Notes under the pieces: model-generated
What the model saw: only the letters and a program-made list of their open reading frames with translations
Told to the model about the DNA's origin: nothing
Database searches by the model: none
NCBI GenBank assembly: GCA_021300475.1
Contig: JAJTDO010000034.1
Coordinates: 1-45,219, forward strand
Direction of reading: 5' to 3'
DNA: 45,219 bases
From: Burkholderiales bacterium
Lineage (GTDB): Bacteria > Pseudomonadota > Gammaproteobacteria > Burkholderiales > Burkholderiaceae_B
Made by a program: the position numbers and the translations under genes
In this document: positions 36,106 to 45,219 of the stretch, one piece after another
Layout of the letters: each line of letters begins with the position of its first letter
Numbering within the stretch: the stretch's first letter is position 1

Positions 36106-37268
36106 TGATGACGCCCGCGCCACTCACCAATTTATTGGGGCTCTCTGTGCCCCAACTGGAGGCGTTTTGCGCGGACATCGGCGAAAAGCCATTTCGCGCC
36201 AGGCAACTGGCGCGCTGGTTGCATAAAAACGGAGTCTCTTCTTTTGAGGAGATGACCGATCTGGCCAAAAGTTTGCGCGAAAAGCTGCCAGCAGTGGCTT
36301 GTGTGAACACCCCCGGTATCGTCTCTGACAAAACCGCCCAAGACTTCACCCGTAAGTGGTTGTTTGATGTGGGGCAGGGCAACGCAGTGGAAACGGTGTT
36401 CATTCCCGAAACCAACCGCGGCACGCTTTGCGTTTCCTCTCAGGCGGGTTGTGCAGTGAATTGCCGGTTTTGTTCTACCGGCAAGCAGGGTTTTGCAAGA
36501 AATCTGAAGGCTGATGAAATCGTGGCGCAGCTCTGGCTGGCCAACCGTTTGCTGGGTGCTGAGCCCTCTGGAGACCGAATCATCAGCAACGTAGTAATGA
36601 TGGGCATGGGCGAGCCTTTGCTTAATTATGAGAATCTGGTGCCCGCGCTTCATTTGATGCTTGACGACCACGCTTACGGTTTGTCTCGTCGCAGGGTCAC
36701 CGTCTCAACAAGCGGTGTCGTTCCCTTTATGGACCGGCTTTCCCAAGATTGCCCTGTGGCGTTGGCGGTGTCTTTGCACGCACCCAACGATACCTTGCGA
36801 GACGACTTGGTTCCGCTGAATAAAAAATACCCGCTCAAAGACTTGCTTGATGCGTGTTTACGTTACCTGAAGTACGCACCCCGTGATTTCATTACCTTCG
36901 AATATGTCATGCTGCAAAACGTCAATGACGGTGACAAGCACATTGAAGAACTCATCGGCATTGCCAAACATGTGCCATGCAAGTTGAATCTGATTCCATT
37001 CAACCCGTTTCCAGAGTCTGGTTTGTTGCGTTCAAACAACGATAGAATTGCCCGTTTTGTGAATCGTTTGTCCGAAGCGGGCGTGGTAACAACTGTGCGA
37101 AAAACTCGGGGAGATGATATTGACGCGGCCTGCGGCCAATTGGCTGGTGATGTCAAAGACAGAACCCGTTTAAGCAGCCGTCAGCCTGTTAATGTACAAA
37201 CGGACGAAAAGAACGAAAAAATCATTCAATTCAATTTGTCTCTGGCTCCTAAATCAGCTCAGAGATAA
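36105..37268 (+). CDS. rlmN: Dual-specificity 23S rRNA/tRNA A2503/A37-C2 methyltransferase RlmN
   Basis: 387 residues (start ATG 36105 or 36108). A radical-SAM enzyme that adds methyl to C2 of A2503 in 23S rRNA and A37 in some tRNAs. The cluster motif CxxxxxxCRFC variant appears as [17 protein letters not shown], followed by [27 protein letters not shown], and [10 protein letters not shown]. The conserved C-terminal cysteine is in [10 protein letters not shown]. ndk-rlmN-(yfgM/TPR)-rodZ-ispG-hisS is a common proteobacterial order; no pilF-like gene lies between rlmN and rodZ here. Confidence 0.97.
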   Translation: MMTPAPLTNLLGLSVPQLEAFCADIGEKPFRARQLARWLHKNGVSSFEEMTDLAKSLREKLPAVACVNTPGIVSDKTAQDFTRKWLFDVGQGNAVETVFIPETNRGTLCVSSQAGCAVNCRFCSTGKQGFARNLKADEIVAQLWLANRLLGAEPSGDRIISNVVMMGMGEPLLNYENLVPALHLMLDDHAYGLSRRRVTVSTSGVVPFMDRLSQDCPVALAVSLHAPNDTLRDDLVPLNKKYPLKDLLDACLRYLKYAPRDFITFEYVMLQNVNDGDKHIEELIGIAKHVPCKLNLIPFNPFPESGLLRSNNDRIARFVNRLSEAGVVTTVRKTRGDDIDAACGQLAGDVKDRTRLSSRQPVNVQTDEKNEKIIQFNLSLAPKSAQR

Positions 37269-37333
37269 TATACAGTTAAAGCACTTAGATGGACGTTGTA
37301 AGAAAAGACTTTAAGTCGGGAGGCGAAAGCACC

Positions 37334-38467
37334 ATGGAAGTCGCACGTGTTCCGCAGCAAGCGTTTACGGTCGTAGAGGGAGGCTCTCCCGGGCAAATGC
37401 TAAAGGCTGCCCGAGAGCGAATGGGTTTGACCATTGGCGATGTGTGTGCCAACTTGAAAATGCTTGAAACCCAAATCAAGGCCATGGAGTCCGACACGCT
37501 GAAAGGGTTGCCTCCGGGCGGTTATGGGCGTGCCTTCATTAAAGGGTACGCACGTTTTGTGGGTCTGGATGCCGACGCAATTGTTGAGTCGATGATGTCA
37601 ATGTCCGGTACGGCTTCGACACTGATGCCCCCTCCGCAACTCATGGTTTCTCCTGCTGTCGCAGCGCAACGCGCCATGGATGAGGCGGGTGAGTCCGACG
37701 ACCCTTTCGCTCGACCAACGCCAGTCTCGTCCAGTTACAATTTCGGACAGATCTCTTCCACCAACGGTGCCAGCGAAAGCAACACGGTGAAATACTGTCT
37801 GATCGCATTGGTCATCGGGCTGGTGGCGTACATTGTCGTGCCCACATTTAAGGATGGACGCGGCAAGGAAGAGCCTTCAGTGTCCCAGATTCCCCAAGAG
37901 ATGGTCATTCCTGCGGTGAATGCAGAGTTGATGCCTTCCAGCAAAGGCATCAATTCAGGGGCTTCTTCTGCAGAACCTGCTTTCCCCCCTGGAACGGTTT
38001 TGATGGCGCCTCAGTCGGCTATTGAAGCTCAGTCTGCTGCGCCAATGAGTGCCGCACCTGCTGCATCCGCTGTTGTTGCAGCACCTGTTACGCAAGCCGC
38101 GCCTGTACAACCGGTTGCAACCTTGCCGCCTCAATCTGTCGTCAGGCCCGCACCCGTCTCGCCAGTGGCTCAAAGCAAGCCCGTTGCGGCGTTAGCGCCT
38201 GCCGCACCCGCAGCCAGTGCTGCAAGCGGTGTTCAGCGAGTTCGCATCCAATTTACCGATCGGGCTTACGTCACCATTCGTGACCGTGATGGCAACGTTT
38301 TGATGGCCCAACTCAATCCGGCCAACACTGACAAGTTGGTTGAAGGCAATCCGCCGTTCAAGGTGATTATCGGCAACGCAAGGGCTGTCAAAATTGAATA
38401 TCAGGGCAAGCCTTTGGATGTTTCGTCCTACACCAAAGACGATGTTGCCCGCTTTGTTATTGAATAA
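37334..38467 (+). CDS. rodZ: RodZ-like cytoskeletal/HTH membrane protein
   Basis: 377 residues from ATG 37334, chosen because GGGAGG lies nine bases upstream; an open frame reaches back to 37289. RodZ links MreB to the cell wall machinery. The N-terminal xre-type HTH is at about 15-85 ([24 protein letters not shown] and [17 protein letters not shown]). A single transmembrane helix (about 150-170, [17 protein letters not shown]) follows. A periplasmic Ala/Pro/Val-rich linker with many APAAP-type stretches leads to the C-terminal DUF4115 domain (about 290-377; [41 protein letters not shown]). The stop overlaps the ispG start. Confidence 0.92.
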   Translation: MEVARVPQQAFTVVEGGSPGQMLKAARERMGLTIGDVCANLKMLETQIKAMESDTLKGLPPGGYGRAFIKGYARFVGLDADAIVESMMSMSGTASTLMPPPQLMVSPAVAAQRAMDEAGESDDPFARPTPVSSSYNFGQISSTNGASESNTVKYCLIALVIGLVAYIVVPTFKDGRGKEEPSVSQIPQEMVIPAVNAELMPSSKGINSGASSAEPAFPPGTVLMAPQSAIEAQSAAPMSAAPAASAVVAAPVTQAAPVQPVATLPPQSVVRPAPVSPVAQSKPVAALAPAAPAASAASGVQRVRIQFTDRAYVTIRDRDGNVLMAQLNPANTDKLVEGNPPFKVIIGNARAVKIEYQGKPLDVSSYTKDDVARFVIE

Positions 38468-39762
38468 TGAACCAAACACCTGTTTCTGCTCTGTTTGAGC
38501 AACCCGTTTCCAGCGGATCCCTCCCACGAAGAATAACGCGCCAAGCCCTGATTCGCTGGGGCGGGCGCGTTGTGAAAGTAGGGGGTGGGGCGCCTGTGGT
38601 GGTGCAGTCTATGACCAACACCGACACTGCCGATGCAATAGGCACAGCCATACAGATCAAGGCTTTGGCTCAAGCAGGCTCTGAGGTTGTACGCATCACG
38701 GTAAACAATGCCGAGTCAGCCAGTGCGGTTCCAGCGATCCGTCAGCAACTCGATCGCATGGGTATTGATGTTCCTTTGGTCGGTGACTTTCATTACAACG
38801 GTCACAAGTTGCTTACAGAGTTTCCTGAGTGTGCGCAGGCGCTGTCCAAGTACCGCATCAACCCCGGTAATGTCGGAACCTCCAGAAGTCGTGATGACAA
38901 TTTTGCAAAAATGATCGAACTCGCATGTCGCTATGACAAGGCCGTTCGCATTGGTGTGAATTGGGGCAGTCTGGACCAAGGTTTGTTGGCACGTCTGATG
39001 GACGAAAATGCCGCCAGATCGCAGCCTCTGGAGGCCAAACAGGTTATGTACGCTGCATTGATAGAGTCTGCCGTCTCCAGCGCTAAAACTGCCGAGTCTC
39101 TAGGTTTGCCGGGGCATCAGATTTTACTGTCCTGCAAGGTCAGTCAAGTGCAAGACCTCATTGCCGTTTACCGCGAATTGTCCAAGCGTTGCGACTACCC
39201 GCTGCACTTGGGTCTGACTGAGGCAGGCATGGGCAGCAAGGGTATTGTCGCCTCTACCGCCGCACTGTCTGTACTGTTGCAGGAAGGCATTGGCGACACC
39301 ATACGCATTTCTCTGACGCCAGAACCCAATGGCGACAGAACCAAGGAAGTCATCGTCGGGCAGGAAATTCTACAAACCATGGGTTTAAGGGCGTTTACGC
39401 CTCAGGTGGTCGCCTGTCCGGGTTGTGGTCGCACCACCAGCACCTTGTTCCAAGAATTGGCTGAAAATATCCAGACCTACTTGCGAGAGCAGATGCCGGT
39501 GTGGAAGTTGCGTTTTGCAGGAGTCGAAACCATGCAGGTTGCTGTCATGGGCTGCGTTGTGAACGGGCCGGGTGAAAGCAAGCATGCCAATATCGGCATT
39601 TCCCTGCCGGGCACTGGTGAGGCGCCTTCCGCGCCGGTGTTCATTGATGGGCAACGGTCCGTCACGCTCAAGGGTGAGCGAATCGCCGAAGAGTTCAAAG
39701 CCATCGTTGAGAGCTATGTTGCACGCAAGTATGGGCAGCGCGCCGAGCAAAACAATTCATAA
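38467..39762 (+). CDS. ispG: 4-hydroxy-3-methylbut-2-en-1-yl diphosphate synthase (flavodoxin)
   Basis: 431 residues. IspG (GcpE) is a 4Fe-4S enzyme of the MEP isoprenoid pathway. The N-terminus carries [16 protein letters not shown], then [47 protein letters not shown], and [26 protein letters not shown]. The cluster-binding region has [17 protein letters not shown] and [23 protein letters not shown] with the three cysteines. ATG at 38467 overlaps the rodZ stop by one base. Confidence 0.97.
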   Translation: MNQTPVSALFEQPVSSGSLPRRITRQALIRWGGRVVKVGGGAPVVVQSMTNTDTADAIGTAIQIKALAQAGSEVVRITVNNAESASAVPAIRQQLDRMGIDVPLVGDFHYNGHKLLTEFPECAQALSKYRINPGNVGTSRSRDDNFAKMIELACRYDKAVRIGVNWGSLDQGLLARLMDENAARSQPLEAKQVMYAALIESAVSSAKTAESLGLPGHQILLSCKVSQVQDLIAVYRELSKRCDYPLHLGLTEAGMGSKGIVASTAALSVLLQEGIGDTIRISLTPEPNGDRTKEVIVGQEILQTMGLRAFTPQVVACPGCGRTTSTLFQELAENIQTYLREQMPVWKLRFAGVETMQVAVMGCVVNGPGESKHANIGISLPGTGEAPSAPVFIDGQRSVTLKGERIAEEFKAIVESYVARKYGQRAEQNNS

Positions 39763-39810
39763 TCGGCGACAATACGGGGTTAGTTGCAAAACCCGTTATT
39801 TTAGAATTCC

Positions 39811-41163
39811 ATGAGCGAACCCCGCGACCCCGAAAAAATTGCTGTTGTCAGGCCAGACCGGTCTTCAGAACCACGTCCCTCCCGCTTGCAAGCGGTCAAA
39901 GGCATGAACGATATCTTGCCCAATGAGTGCGCTCACTGGGATCAACTCGAACTCATCCTCAAAGACTGGTTGCGTTGCTATGGTTACCGTGGCATCAGAA
40001 CGCCGGTACTCGAACCCACACCTTTGTTTCGCAGGGGCATTGGCGAGGTCACCGACATTGTTGAGAAGGAAATGTTCAGTTTCACCGACCGTTTAAATGG
40101 CGACGAACTGACACTGCGTCCTGAGTTCACGGCAGGTATTGCGCGTTCGGTCATTGAGCACAATCTGACCTATGCAGCGCCCCAGCGCGTGTTTTCAATG
40201 GGGCCGGTATTCCGGCACGAACGCCCGCAGCGCGGTCGCTACAGGCAGTTTCATCAACTCGACGTTGAGGCGCTGGGTTTTTCAGGTCCCGACGTTGATG
40301 CCGAACTGATTGTAATGCTCAGCCGCTTGTGGGCTGATTTGGGCCTGCAAAACATACGCCTGGAGCTGAATTGTCTGGGGTCTGCCCAAGAGCGCAAAGC
40401 GCACCGGCAAAGCCTGATCGATTATTTTTCTGAAAACGAAGCCTTGCTCGATGAAGATGCCCGTCGCCGGCTTCACACCAATCCGCTGCGCATACTGGAC
40501 ACCAAAAACCCAGCCATGCAGGCTTTGGTGGATGCGGCTCCACGACTGGAATCGCATTTGGGTGAAGAATCCAAAGCGCATTTCGAAGGTGTTCAGCGCT
40601 TGCTGAAAGACTGTGGCGTGGTTTTTACGGTCAATCCGCGTTTGGTTCGGGGGTTGGACTACTACAATCTCACAGTTTTTGAGTGGATTACAGACCAACT
40701 GGGCTCGCAGGGCACCATTTGCGGTGGTGGCCGTTACGACGGTCTTGTTGAAGTGCTAGGGGGTAAGCCCACCCCGGCGGTGGGTTTTGCCATCGGCCTG
40801 GAGCGTCTCCTGGAGTTGTGGTCTGAAACCCGCCTTGACGACTTGCCCGCCGAAGTCGACTGCTACATGGTGTATCAGAGTGAAAATGCACGGCGCCGCT
40901 CTTTCAGTCTCGCAGAGCAATTGCGCGATGCCGGCCTGAACGTGCTGTTGCATGGCGGCGGTGGCAGCATGAAAAGCCAAATGAAGCGGGCCGATCAAAG
41001 CGGTGCTTCAGTGGCGGTTATTTTGGGCGATGATGAACTGCAGGCAGGCACCGCAACGGTCAAGGTGCTCAGGGGCGAGTCTTCGCAAATGCAGTTTCAA
41101 CAGGACGGACTGTCTGATGCGCTGTATGACCTTTTGTTTAGTGATGATGAGGGAACTGAATGA
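39811..41163 (+). CDS. hisS: Histidyl-tRNA synthetase
   Basis: 450 residues. Class II synthetase for tRNA-His. Motif 1 ([19 protein letters not shown]) follows an N-terminal extension of about 28 residues. [18 protein letters not shown] (the usual asparagine after LRPE is phenylalanine here) is followed by motif 2 [26 protein letters not shown], histidine loop [13 protein letters not shown], motif 3 [30 protein letters not shown], and the anticodon-binding domain at the C-terminus. ATG at 39811 has a weak ribosome site. The stop overlaps yfgM. Confidence 0.97.
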   Translation: MSEPRDPEKIAVVRPDRSSEPRPSRLQAVKGMNDILPNECAHWDQLELILKDWLRCYGYRGIRTPVLEPTPLFRRGIGEVTDIVEKEMFSFTDRLNGDELTLRPEFTAGIARSVIEHNLTYAAPQRVFSMGPVFRHERPQRGRYRQFHQLDVEALGFSGPDVDAELIVMLSRLWADLGLQNIRLELNCLGSAQERKAHRQSLIDYFSENEALLDEDARRRLHTNPLRILDTKNPAMQALVDAAPRLESHLGEESKAHFEGVQRLLKDCGVVFTVNPRLVRGLDYYNLTVFEWITDQLGSQGTICGGGRYDGLVEVLGGKPTPAVGFAIGLERLLELWSETRLDDLPAEVDCYMVYQSENARRRSFSLAEQLRDAGLNVLLHGGGGSMKSQMKRADQSGASVAVILGDDELQAGTATVKVLRGESSQMQFQQDGLSDALYDLLFSDDEGTE

Positions 41164-41795
41164 ATCACAGACTCGATCTTGATGAGCAGGAACAACTCGC
41201 CAATTTAAAGGCGTTTTGGGACAAATACGGTAATTTCATCACCACACTTGTCACCATCGCATTGGTCTGTTACGCAGCTTTTAATGGCTGGCGTTATTGG
41301 GAAGTTAAACAATCCCGTGAAGCCGTGGTCTTGTTTGAAGGTGTTGAAAAAGCGGTTGCCAACAAAGACATGGCATTGCTCAAGGATGCTTCCGGTACGC
41401 TTTTGGGCGACTATAAACGCACTGCATACGCCAGCAAGGGTGCCTTGATTGCGGCCAAAGCCTATTTTGAAGCAGGGGACGCCAAGCAAGCAAAGGCATC
41501 ATTGCAGTGGGTGGCTGACAATGGTTTTACAGATGCGTACAAAGCGATTGCCCGTATCCGGCTCGCCGGCTTGCTGATGGATGAAAAAGCGTTTGATGAA
41601 GCGCTGAAGGTTCTGGATTTTTCCGCGCCTGATACCCATTTGGGCTTGCAGGCTGATCGTCGGGGCGATGTCTATTTCAGCAAGTCCGACAACGAAGCGG
41701 CTCGCAAGGCTTATGCTGAAGCCTTGGCGAAACTCGATGAACGCGATCCTTGGCGCACTGTGGTTCAACTGAAGTTGGAGTCGATTACTCAATGA
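41160..41795 (+). CDS. yfgM: YfgM-like tetratricopeptide membrane protein
   Basis: 211 residues. A short N-terminal cytosolic segment ([18 protein letters not shown]) is followed by one transmembrane helix (about 20-42, [21 protein letters not shown]) and a periplasmic TPR-like domain of repeated Ala/Lys helices. YfgM associates with SecYEG and periplasmic chaperones. It sits between hisS and bamB, its usual place, overlapping both (ATGA junctions at 41160 and 41792), which implies coupled translation. Confidence 0.94.
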   Translation: MNHRLDLDEQEQLANLKAFWDKYGNFITTLVTIALVCYAAFNGWRYWEVKQSREAVVLFEGVEKAVANKDMALLKDASGTLLGDYKRTAYASKGALIAAKAYFEAGDAKQAKASLQWVADNGFTDAYKAIARIRLAGLLMDEKAFDEALKVLDFSAPDTHLGLQADRRGDVYFSKSDNEAARKAYAEALAKLDERDPWRTVVQLKLESITQ

Positions 41796-42946
41796 AGCGT
41801 GCAACAGTTTCCCTCGTAAGCTTGCTCGGTGTCGTGTCACTGCTAGGCGGCTGCAGTTTCCTGTCTAAAATCAACCCTTTCGACAACAACAAGTTCAAGC
41901 CCACCCCCTTGGTAGACTTCAAGCCAAGTTTAAAGCCTCAGTTGGCGTGGGCTGCAAAAATAGGTGAAAGTCGCTTGGCTTCCTTGCAGCCTGCCGTTGT
42001 TGATCGTGTGGTTTACGCCGCGAGTGAAGAGGGCGTGGTTGTTGCCTATGATGTGACCTCAGGAAAAACCCTGTGGCGCCGTGAACTTAAACAGCGCATC
42101 AGCAGCGGGGTTGCTGCAACCGGCGATGCCTTGGTGATGGTGGCGGAGAAGGGTAAAATTATTGCCCTTGACGACCAAGGCAAGGACTTGTGGTCGGCGC
42201 AGGCCAGCACAGAAGTCATAACACCTCCCACGGCGGCACTTGGCATTGTGTTGGTGCGGGCTTCAGATGGCCGCATCACGGCCTTCGAGGCCAAGGATGG
42301 AAAACGGAAATGGTCTTTTCAGCGCCAATTGCCCCCTTTGACACTGCGCAACATTGAGCCCATTTCCATTCACCAGAGCACAGCGTATGTCGGTTATCCT
42401 GGTGGCAAACTGATCGCCCTGAACCTTGCCAATGGCAATGTGCGCTGGGAATCCACTGTCGCGCTGCCAAAAGGGGCCACAGAAATTGAACGTATTGCAG
42501 ATGTCAGCGGCGCACCGGTCATCAGTTTGCGTCAGGTTTGTGCTGCCAGCTTCCAGGGGCGAGTTGGTTGCTTTGACCTGCAAAATGGAAGTGCTGTCTG
42601 GACCCGCGATTTCTCCACCTCGGTGGGGCTGTCTGCTGACGACAGGTATGTCATCGCCTTTACAGAGAAAGGCGAAATGTCAGCCTTCTCCAGAGATGGC
42701 GGGCCTGTTGTTTGGAAAAATGAAACGTATTTGTTCAGAAAACCTGGCGCTCCCGTGATCGCCAGTCGTGCTGCCGTGTTCTCCGATGTTGAAGGTTATA
42801 TGCATTGGGTCGGGCGGGATGACGGCAAACCATTGGCGCGCCTCAGCCTCAATGGTGGTGTTGCCTCTGGCGGCATCATACAAGCCGAAAAACAGCTTTT
42901 CGTTCAAACCCGAGGCGGGTATTTGAACGCTATTGCATTGGATTGA
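41792..42946 (+). CDS. bamB: Outer-membrane protein assembly factor BamB
   Basis: 384 residues from ATG 41792, which overlaps the yfgM stop. A lipoprotein signal peptide ends in LLGGC (Cys21). The mature protein is an eight-bladed beta-propeller of PQQ-type repeats, visible as [33 protein letters not shown]-type strands, [24 protein letters not shown] and YLNAIALD at the end. BamB helps BamA insert outer-membrane proteins. A longer open frame begins at 41750 but would remove the signal peptide. Confidence 0.96.
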   Translation: MKRATVSLVSLLGVVSLLGGCSFLSKINPFDNNKFKPTPLVDFKPSLKPQLAWAAKIGESRLASLQPAVVDRVVYAASEEGVVVAYDVTSGKTLWRRELKQRISSGVAATGDALVMVAEKGKIIALDDQGKDLWSAQASTEVITPPTAALGIVLVRASDGRITAFEAKDGKRKWSFQRQLPPLTLRNIEPISIHQSTAYVGYPGGKLIALNLANGNVRWESTVALPKGATEIERIADVSGAPVISLRQVCAASFQGRVGCFDLQNGSAVWTRDFSTSVGLSADDRYVIAFTEKGEMSAFSRDGGPVVWKNETYLFRKPGAPVIASRAAVFSDVEGYMHWVGRDDGKPLARLSLNGGVASGGIIQAEKQLFVQTRGGYLNAIALD

Positions 42947-42950
42947 AGTC

Positions 42951-44279
42951 ATGAAACCCGTTATTGCCCTCGTAGGACGTCCTAATGTGGGCAAATCTAC
43001 TCTTTTCAACCGTTTGACCAGAAGCAGGGACGCCATTGTGGCGAATCAGCCTGGTCTGACCCGCGACCGCCATTACGGCATTGGTCGAATCGGGCCTCGT
43101 GAGTACCTGGCCATTGATACGGGAGGTTTGGAACCCGTCGTAAAAGATGGCATTTTTGCCGAAATGGCGAAGCAGACGCGTCAGGCTATTGTTGAAAGTG
43201 ACCTTGTACTTTTTATTGTAGATGGTCGTCAGGGGGTTACACCTCAAGATCACGCAATTGCAGACGAGTTGCGTCGCAGTCAGCGCACCGTGCGTTTGGT
43301 TGTGAACAAGGCCGAGGGGTTGACCCACGCCATGGCCAGCGCAGATTTCTTTGAGTTAGGTCTTGGTCAGCCGGAAACGATTTCCGCTTCCCATGGCGAC
43401 GGCGTAAATCAGCTCATGGAAGACATGTGCGCCTTGCTGCCAGTGGTGCCTGAAGACGAAGCCGGCTCTCATTCCTTGAAGGTGGCGGTTGTCGGCAGAC
43501 CCAACGTTGGCAAGTCCACCCTGATCAACACATTGCTTGGTGAAGACAGGGTAATTGCATTCGATCAGCCCGGTACCACACGTGACAGCATTTACATTCC
43601 CTTTGAGCGCAATGGGCAGAGTTACACGCTCATTGACACCGCTGGTCTGCGAAGAAAAGGCAAGGTGTTTGAATCGATTGAGAAATTTTCGGTCATTAAA
43701 ACCCTGCAGTCCATTGAGGACGCCAACGTGGTCATCCTCATGCTCGACGCCATCGACCAGATATCCGACCAAGACGCTTCAATTGCCGGTTTTATTGTTG
43801 AAGCCGGCCGGTCTTTGGTGATTGGCGTAAACAAGTGGGACGGGGTTGATGACTACCGCAAAGAGCGTATCAAGATTGAGCTTCAACGCCGTCTGGGCTT
43901 TTTGAATTTTGCGCGGCTTCATTACATATCGGCTGTCAAGAAGGTGGGTATCGGTGCCCTGATGAAGTCTGTGGATGAAGCCCATGCGGCGGCATTTGCC
44001 AAGCTTTCCACTCCAAGACTGACGCGTTTGATTCAGGAGGCCGTTGAACGGCAACAACCACCTCGCAAGGGTATTTTCAGGCCGAAATTGCGTTATGCAC
44101 ACCAAGGGGGGCAAAACCCGCCCATCATTGTTATTCACGGCAATGCGCTTGATGCAATTTCAGACAGTTACAAACGCTACCTTGAATCTTGTATCCGCGA
44201 GCACTTCAAGTTGGTGGGAACTCCTTTGCGCATCGAAATGCGCAGCAGTTCAAATCCATTTGTTAAAGGTTCGGACTGA
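42951..44279 (+). CDS. der: Ribosome-associated GTPase Der (EngA)
   Basis: 442 residues from ATG 42951. Der has two tandem GTPase domains and a KH-like C-terminus and is needed for 50S maturation. Domain 1 (about 1-165): G1 [13 protein letters not shown], and NKAEG. Domain 2 (about 178-350): GRPNVGKST again, [11 protein letters not shown] and NKWDG. The KH-like domain is at about 355-442 ([34 protein letters not shown]). hfq, commonly the next gene in this cluster in betaproteobacteria, is not found downstream. Confidence 0.97.
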   Translation: MKPVIALVGRPNVGKSTLFNRLTRSRDAIVANQPGLTRDRHYGIGRIGPREYLAIDTGGLEPVVKDGIFAEMAKQTRQAIVESDLVLFIVDGRQGVTPQDHAIADELRRSQRTVRLVVNKAEGLTHAMASADFFELGLGQPETISASHGDGVNQLMEDMCALLPVVPEDEAGSHSLKVAVVGRPNVGKSTLINTLLGEDRVIAFDQPGTTRDSIYIPFERNGQSYTLIDTAGLRRKGKVFESIEKFSVIKTLQSIEDANVVILMLDAIDQISDQDASIAGFIVEAGRSLVIGVNKWDGVDDYRKERIKIELQRRLGFLNFARLHYISAVKKVGIGALMKSVDEAHAAAFAKLSTPRLTRLIQEAVERQQPPRKGIFRPKLRYAHQGGQNPPIIVIHGNALDAISDSYKRYLESCIREHFKLVGTPLRIEMRSSSNPFVKGSD

Positions 44280-44451
44280 GCATATTTGACCATTGCAGTC
44301 TGGTTAATCAACTTCTCTGTACAAGAGCGTGATTAGCCAATCTCTTTAACCCTTCGATTTGCCTCCTTTGACCCGTTTTGCGGTAGGATTGAAGTACGTG
44401 TTTGCGTATCAAATTGCCTAATTCGAAAAAAAAGATCAAGGAGTCAGATTT

Positions 44452-44925
44452 ATGAAGGTCAAAGAAGTCTTGCGCATCAAGGGCAACACCTTGTTTTCTG
44501 TAACGCCGGAATCCAAATTGTCAGACTGCGTTGTCATGATGGCGGAGCACGACATGGGTTCCTTGGTGGTCATGTCTCAGGGAAAATTGGCTGGCATGCT
44601 TACCTTTCGTGAGGTATTGCGCATTCTGGCCAAACGTCAGATTGAACAGCGCGTGGGTCCCACCCCTCCTTTCACCGAAATCACTGTGGGGGAAGTCATG
44701 AATGCGGCGCCCTCCAAGGCATCCTCTGACATGGAGGTTGATGAGCTTCGCAAATTAATGTTGGAAAATCATCAGCGTTATATGCCAGTGGTGGACGAAG
44801 ACGTGCTTCATGGCGTGATTTCCTTCCACGACGTTGCCAAGGCCATTCTGGAAGAGCAAGAGTTTGAGAACAAAATGCTCAAGGGTTACATCCGCGACTG
44901 GCCGATGGAAGAATCGAATCAGTGA
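44452..44925 (+). CDS. Two-CBS-domain protein
   Basis: 157 residues consisting almost only of a CBS pair: CBS1 at about 8-65 (DCVVMMAEHDMGSLVVMSQGKLAGMLTFREVLR) and CBS2 at about 80-140 (VGEVMNAAPSKASSDMEVDELRKLMLENHQRYMPVVDEDVLHGVISFHDVAKAILEE). Such proteins usually bind adenosine nucleotides and act as energy sensors, but the partner is unknown. ATG at 44452 follows AAGGAG. It lies 172 bases after der, a region with no other gene, and 33 bases before the oxidoreductase. Confidence 0.93.
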   Translation: MKVKEVLRIKGNTLFSVTPESKLSDCVVMMAEHDMGSLVVMSQGKLAGMLTFREVLRILAKRQIEQRVGPTPPFTEITVGEVMNAAPSKASSDMEVDELRKLMLENHQRYMPVVDEDVLHGVISFHDVAKAILEEQEFENKMLKGYIRDWPMEESNQ

Positions 44926-44958
44926 GTCAGTCAATTAATGCGTAGCAAGGGCTCGGTT

Positions 44959-45219
44959 ATGAAGGTGGCAGTTGTTGGGGCGGGTGTTGCAGGCTTGGCC
45001 TGTGCCCGTGAGTTGCAAAATAAAGGCCACACCGTCGAAGTGTTTGAGAAAAGCCGGGGTCCGGGTGGGCGTATGCCAACCCGCTGGGTAGGTCAGACAG
45101 AAGCAGAAGGTGGTTTTGATCACGGCACGCAGTATTTTTCAGCCGAGCATCCTACGTTTTCCACGTGTGTGCATGCTGCACAACAGGAAGGCGCCGTGCA
45201 ACTCTGGCAGGGCCATGTC
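44959..45219 (+). CDS. FAD/NAD(P)-dependent oxidoreductase, N-terminal part only
   Basis: Open from ATG 44959 (AAGGG eight bases upstream) to the window edge, 87 residues; an in-frame ATG at 44938 is an alternative. The N-terminus MKVAVVGAGVAGLACARELQ is a Rossmann dinucleotide-binding fold (GxGxxG) with the acidic residue closing the second strand (VEVFEKSRGPGGR), the pattern of FAD amine-oxidase-like proteins. The GGFDHGTQYFSA segment supports the COG3380-type NAD/FAD-dependent oxidoreductase group. Substrate is unknown. Confidence 0.88.
   Translation, partial: MKVAVVGAGVAGLACARELQNKGHTVEVFEKSRGPGGRMPTRWVGQTEAEGGFDHGTQYFSAEHPTFSTCVHAAQQEGAVQLWQGHV

Noticed and set aside
44280..44451. Possible promoter of the CBS gene (TTGACC at 44368)
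   Set aside because: The nearest -10-like hexamer is only ten bases away, so spacing does not fit.

Overview
The window is a chromosomal segment of a betaproteobacterium, most likely order Burkholderiales. A Limnobacter-like organism is my best guess, from overall protein character and moderate GC; this is inference, because no rRNA is present. The support is gene order: thrS-infC-rpmI-rplT-pheS-pheT-ihfA-merR followed by tRNA-Pro, surE-pcm-nlpD-rlmD, and ndk-rlmN-rodZ-ispG-hisS-yfgM-bamB-der are arrangements typical of that order. IhfA and Pcm also carry N-terminal extensions common there. No prophage, insertion sequence or CRISPR array is visible, and no gene-free stretch exceeds 300 bases.

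Layout. 1-1287: two related Gly/Ala-rich repeat proteins (the first cut by the window edge, the second frame-broken), then convergent fabI. 2191-9987: a consensus promoter, tRNA-Val(GAC) and the translation block thrS, infC (with a rare ATC start), rpmI, rplT, pheS, pheT, ihfA and a MerR-type regulator. 10012-15883: tRNA-Pro(GGG), a small helical protein, and a transport locus made of a lipoprotein, a periplasmic solute-binding protein and a giant fused TRAP permease with an extra C-terminal NTF2-like domain. 16087-18420: a metallo-beta-lactamase-fold hydrolase, a broken putative Na+/H+ antiporter and tRNA-Arg(CCT). 18619-20775: an IHF-like site and a near-consensus sigma-54 promoter in front of an ECF sigma factor gene and a sigma-54 activator gene. 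20852-22819: parE. 22836-28773 (minus strand): the SOS mutagenesis operon lexA-imuA-imuB-dnaE2 with a LexA box over its promoter. 28910-34605: an aminotransferase, then yaaA-surE-pcm-nlpD-rlmD. 34825-44279: a BI-1 family membrane protein, then ndk to der. 44452-45219: a two-CBS-domain protein and the start of an FAD-dependent oxidoreductase.

Functional links. The left block supplies translation factors and aminoacyl-tRNA synthetases. The lexA cassette is a self-contained damage-inducible translesion synthesis module. The ECF/activator pair looks like a self-amplifying sigma-54 to ECF cascade. The lipoprotein, binding protein and TRAP permease probably form one uptake system with an unusual permease architecture.

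A striking feature is a series of five apparent small internal deletions (roughly 30-85 bp, estimated from remembered family sequences). They hit the repeat gene near 990, the antiporter near 17535, lexA near 28235, dnaE2 near 24452 (in frame) and rlmD near 34570. Four shift the frame, and in lexA, dnaE2 and rlmD conserved or catalytic residues are lost. This could be real gene decay or repeated assembly error; the window alone cannot decide.
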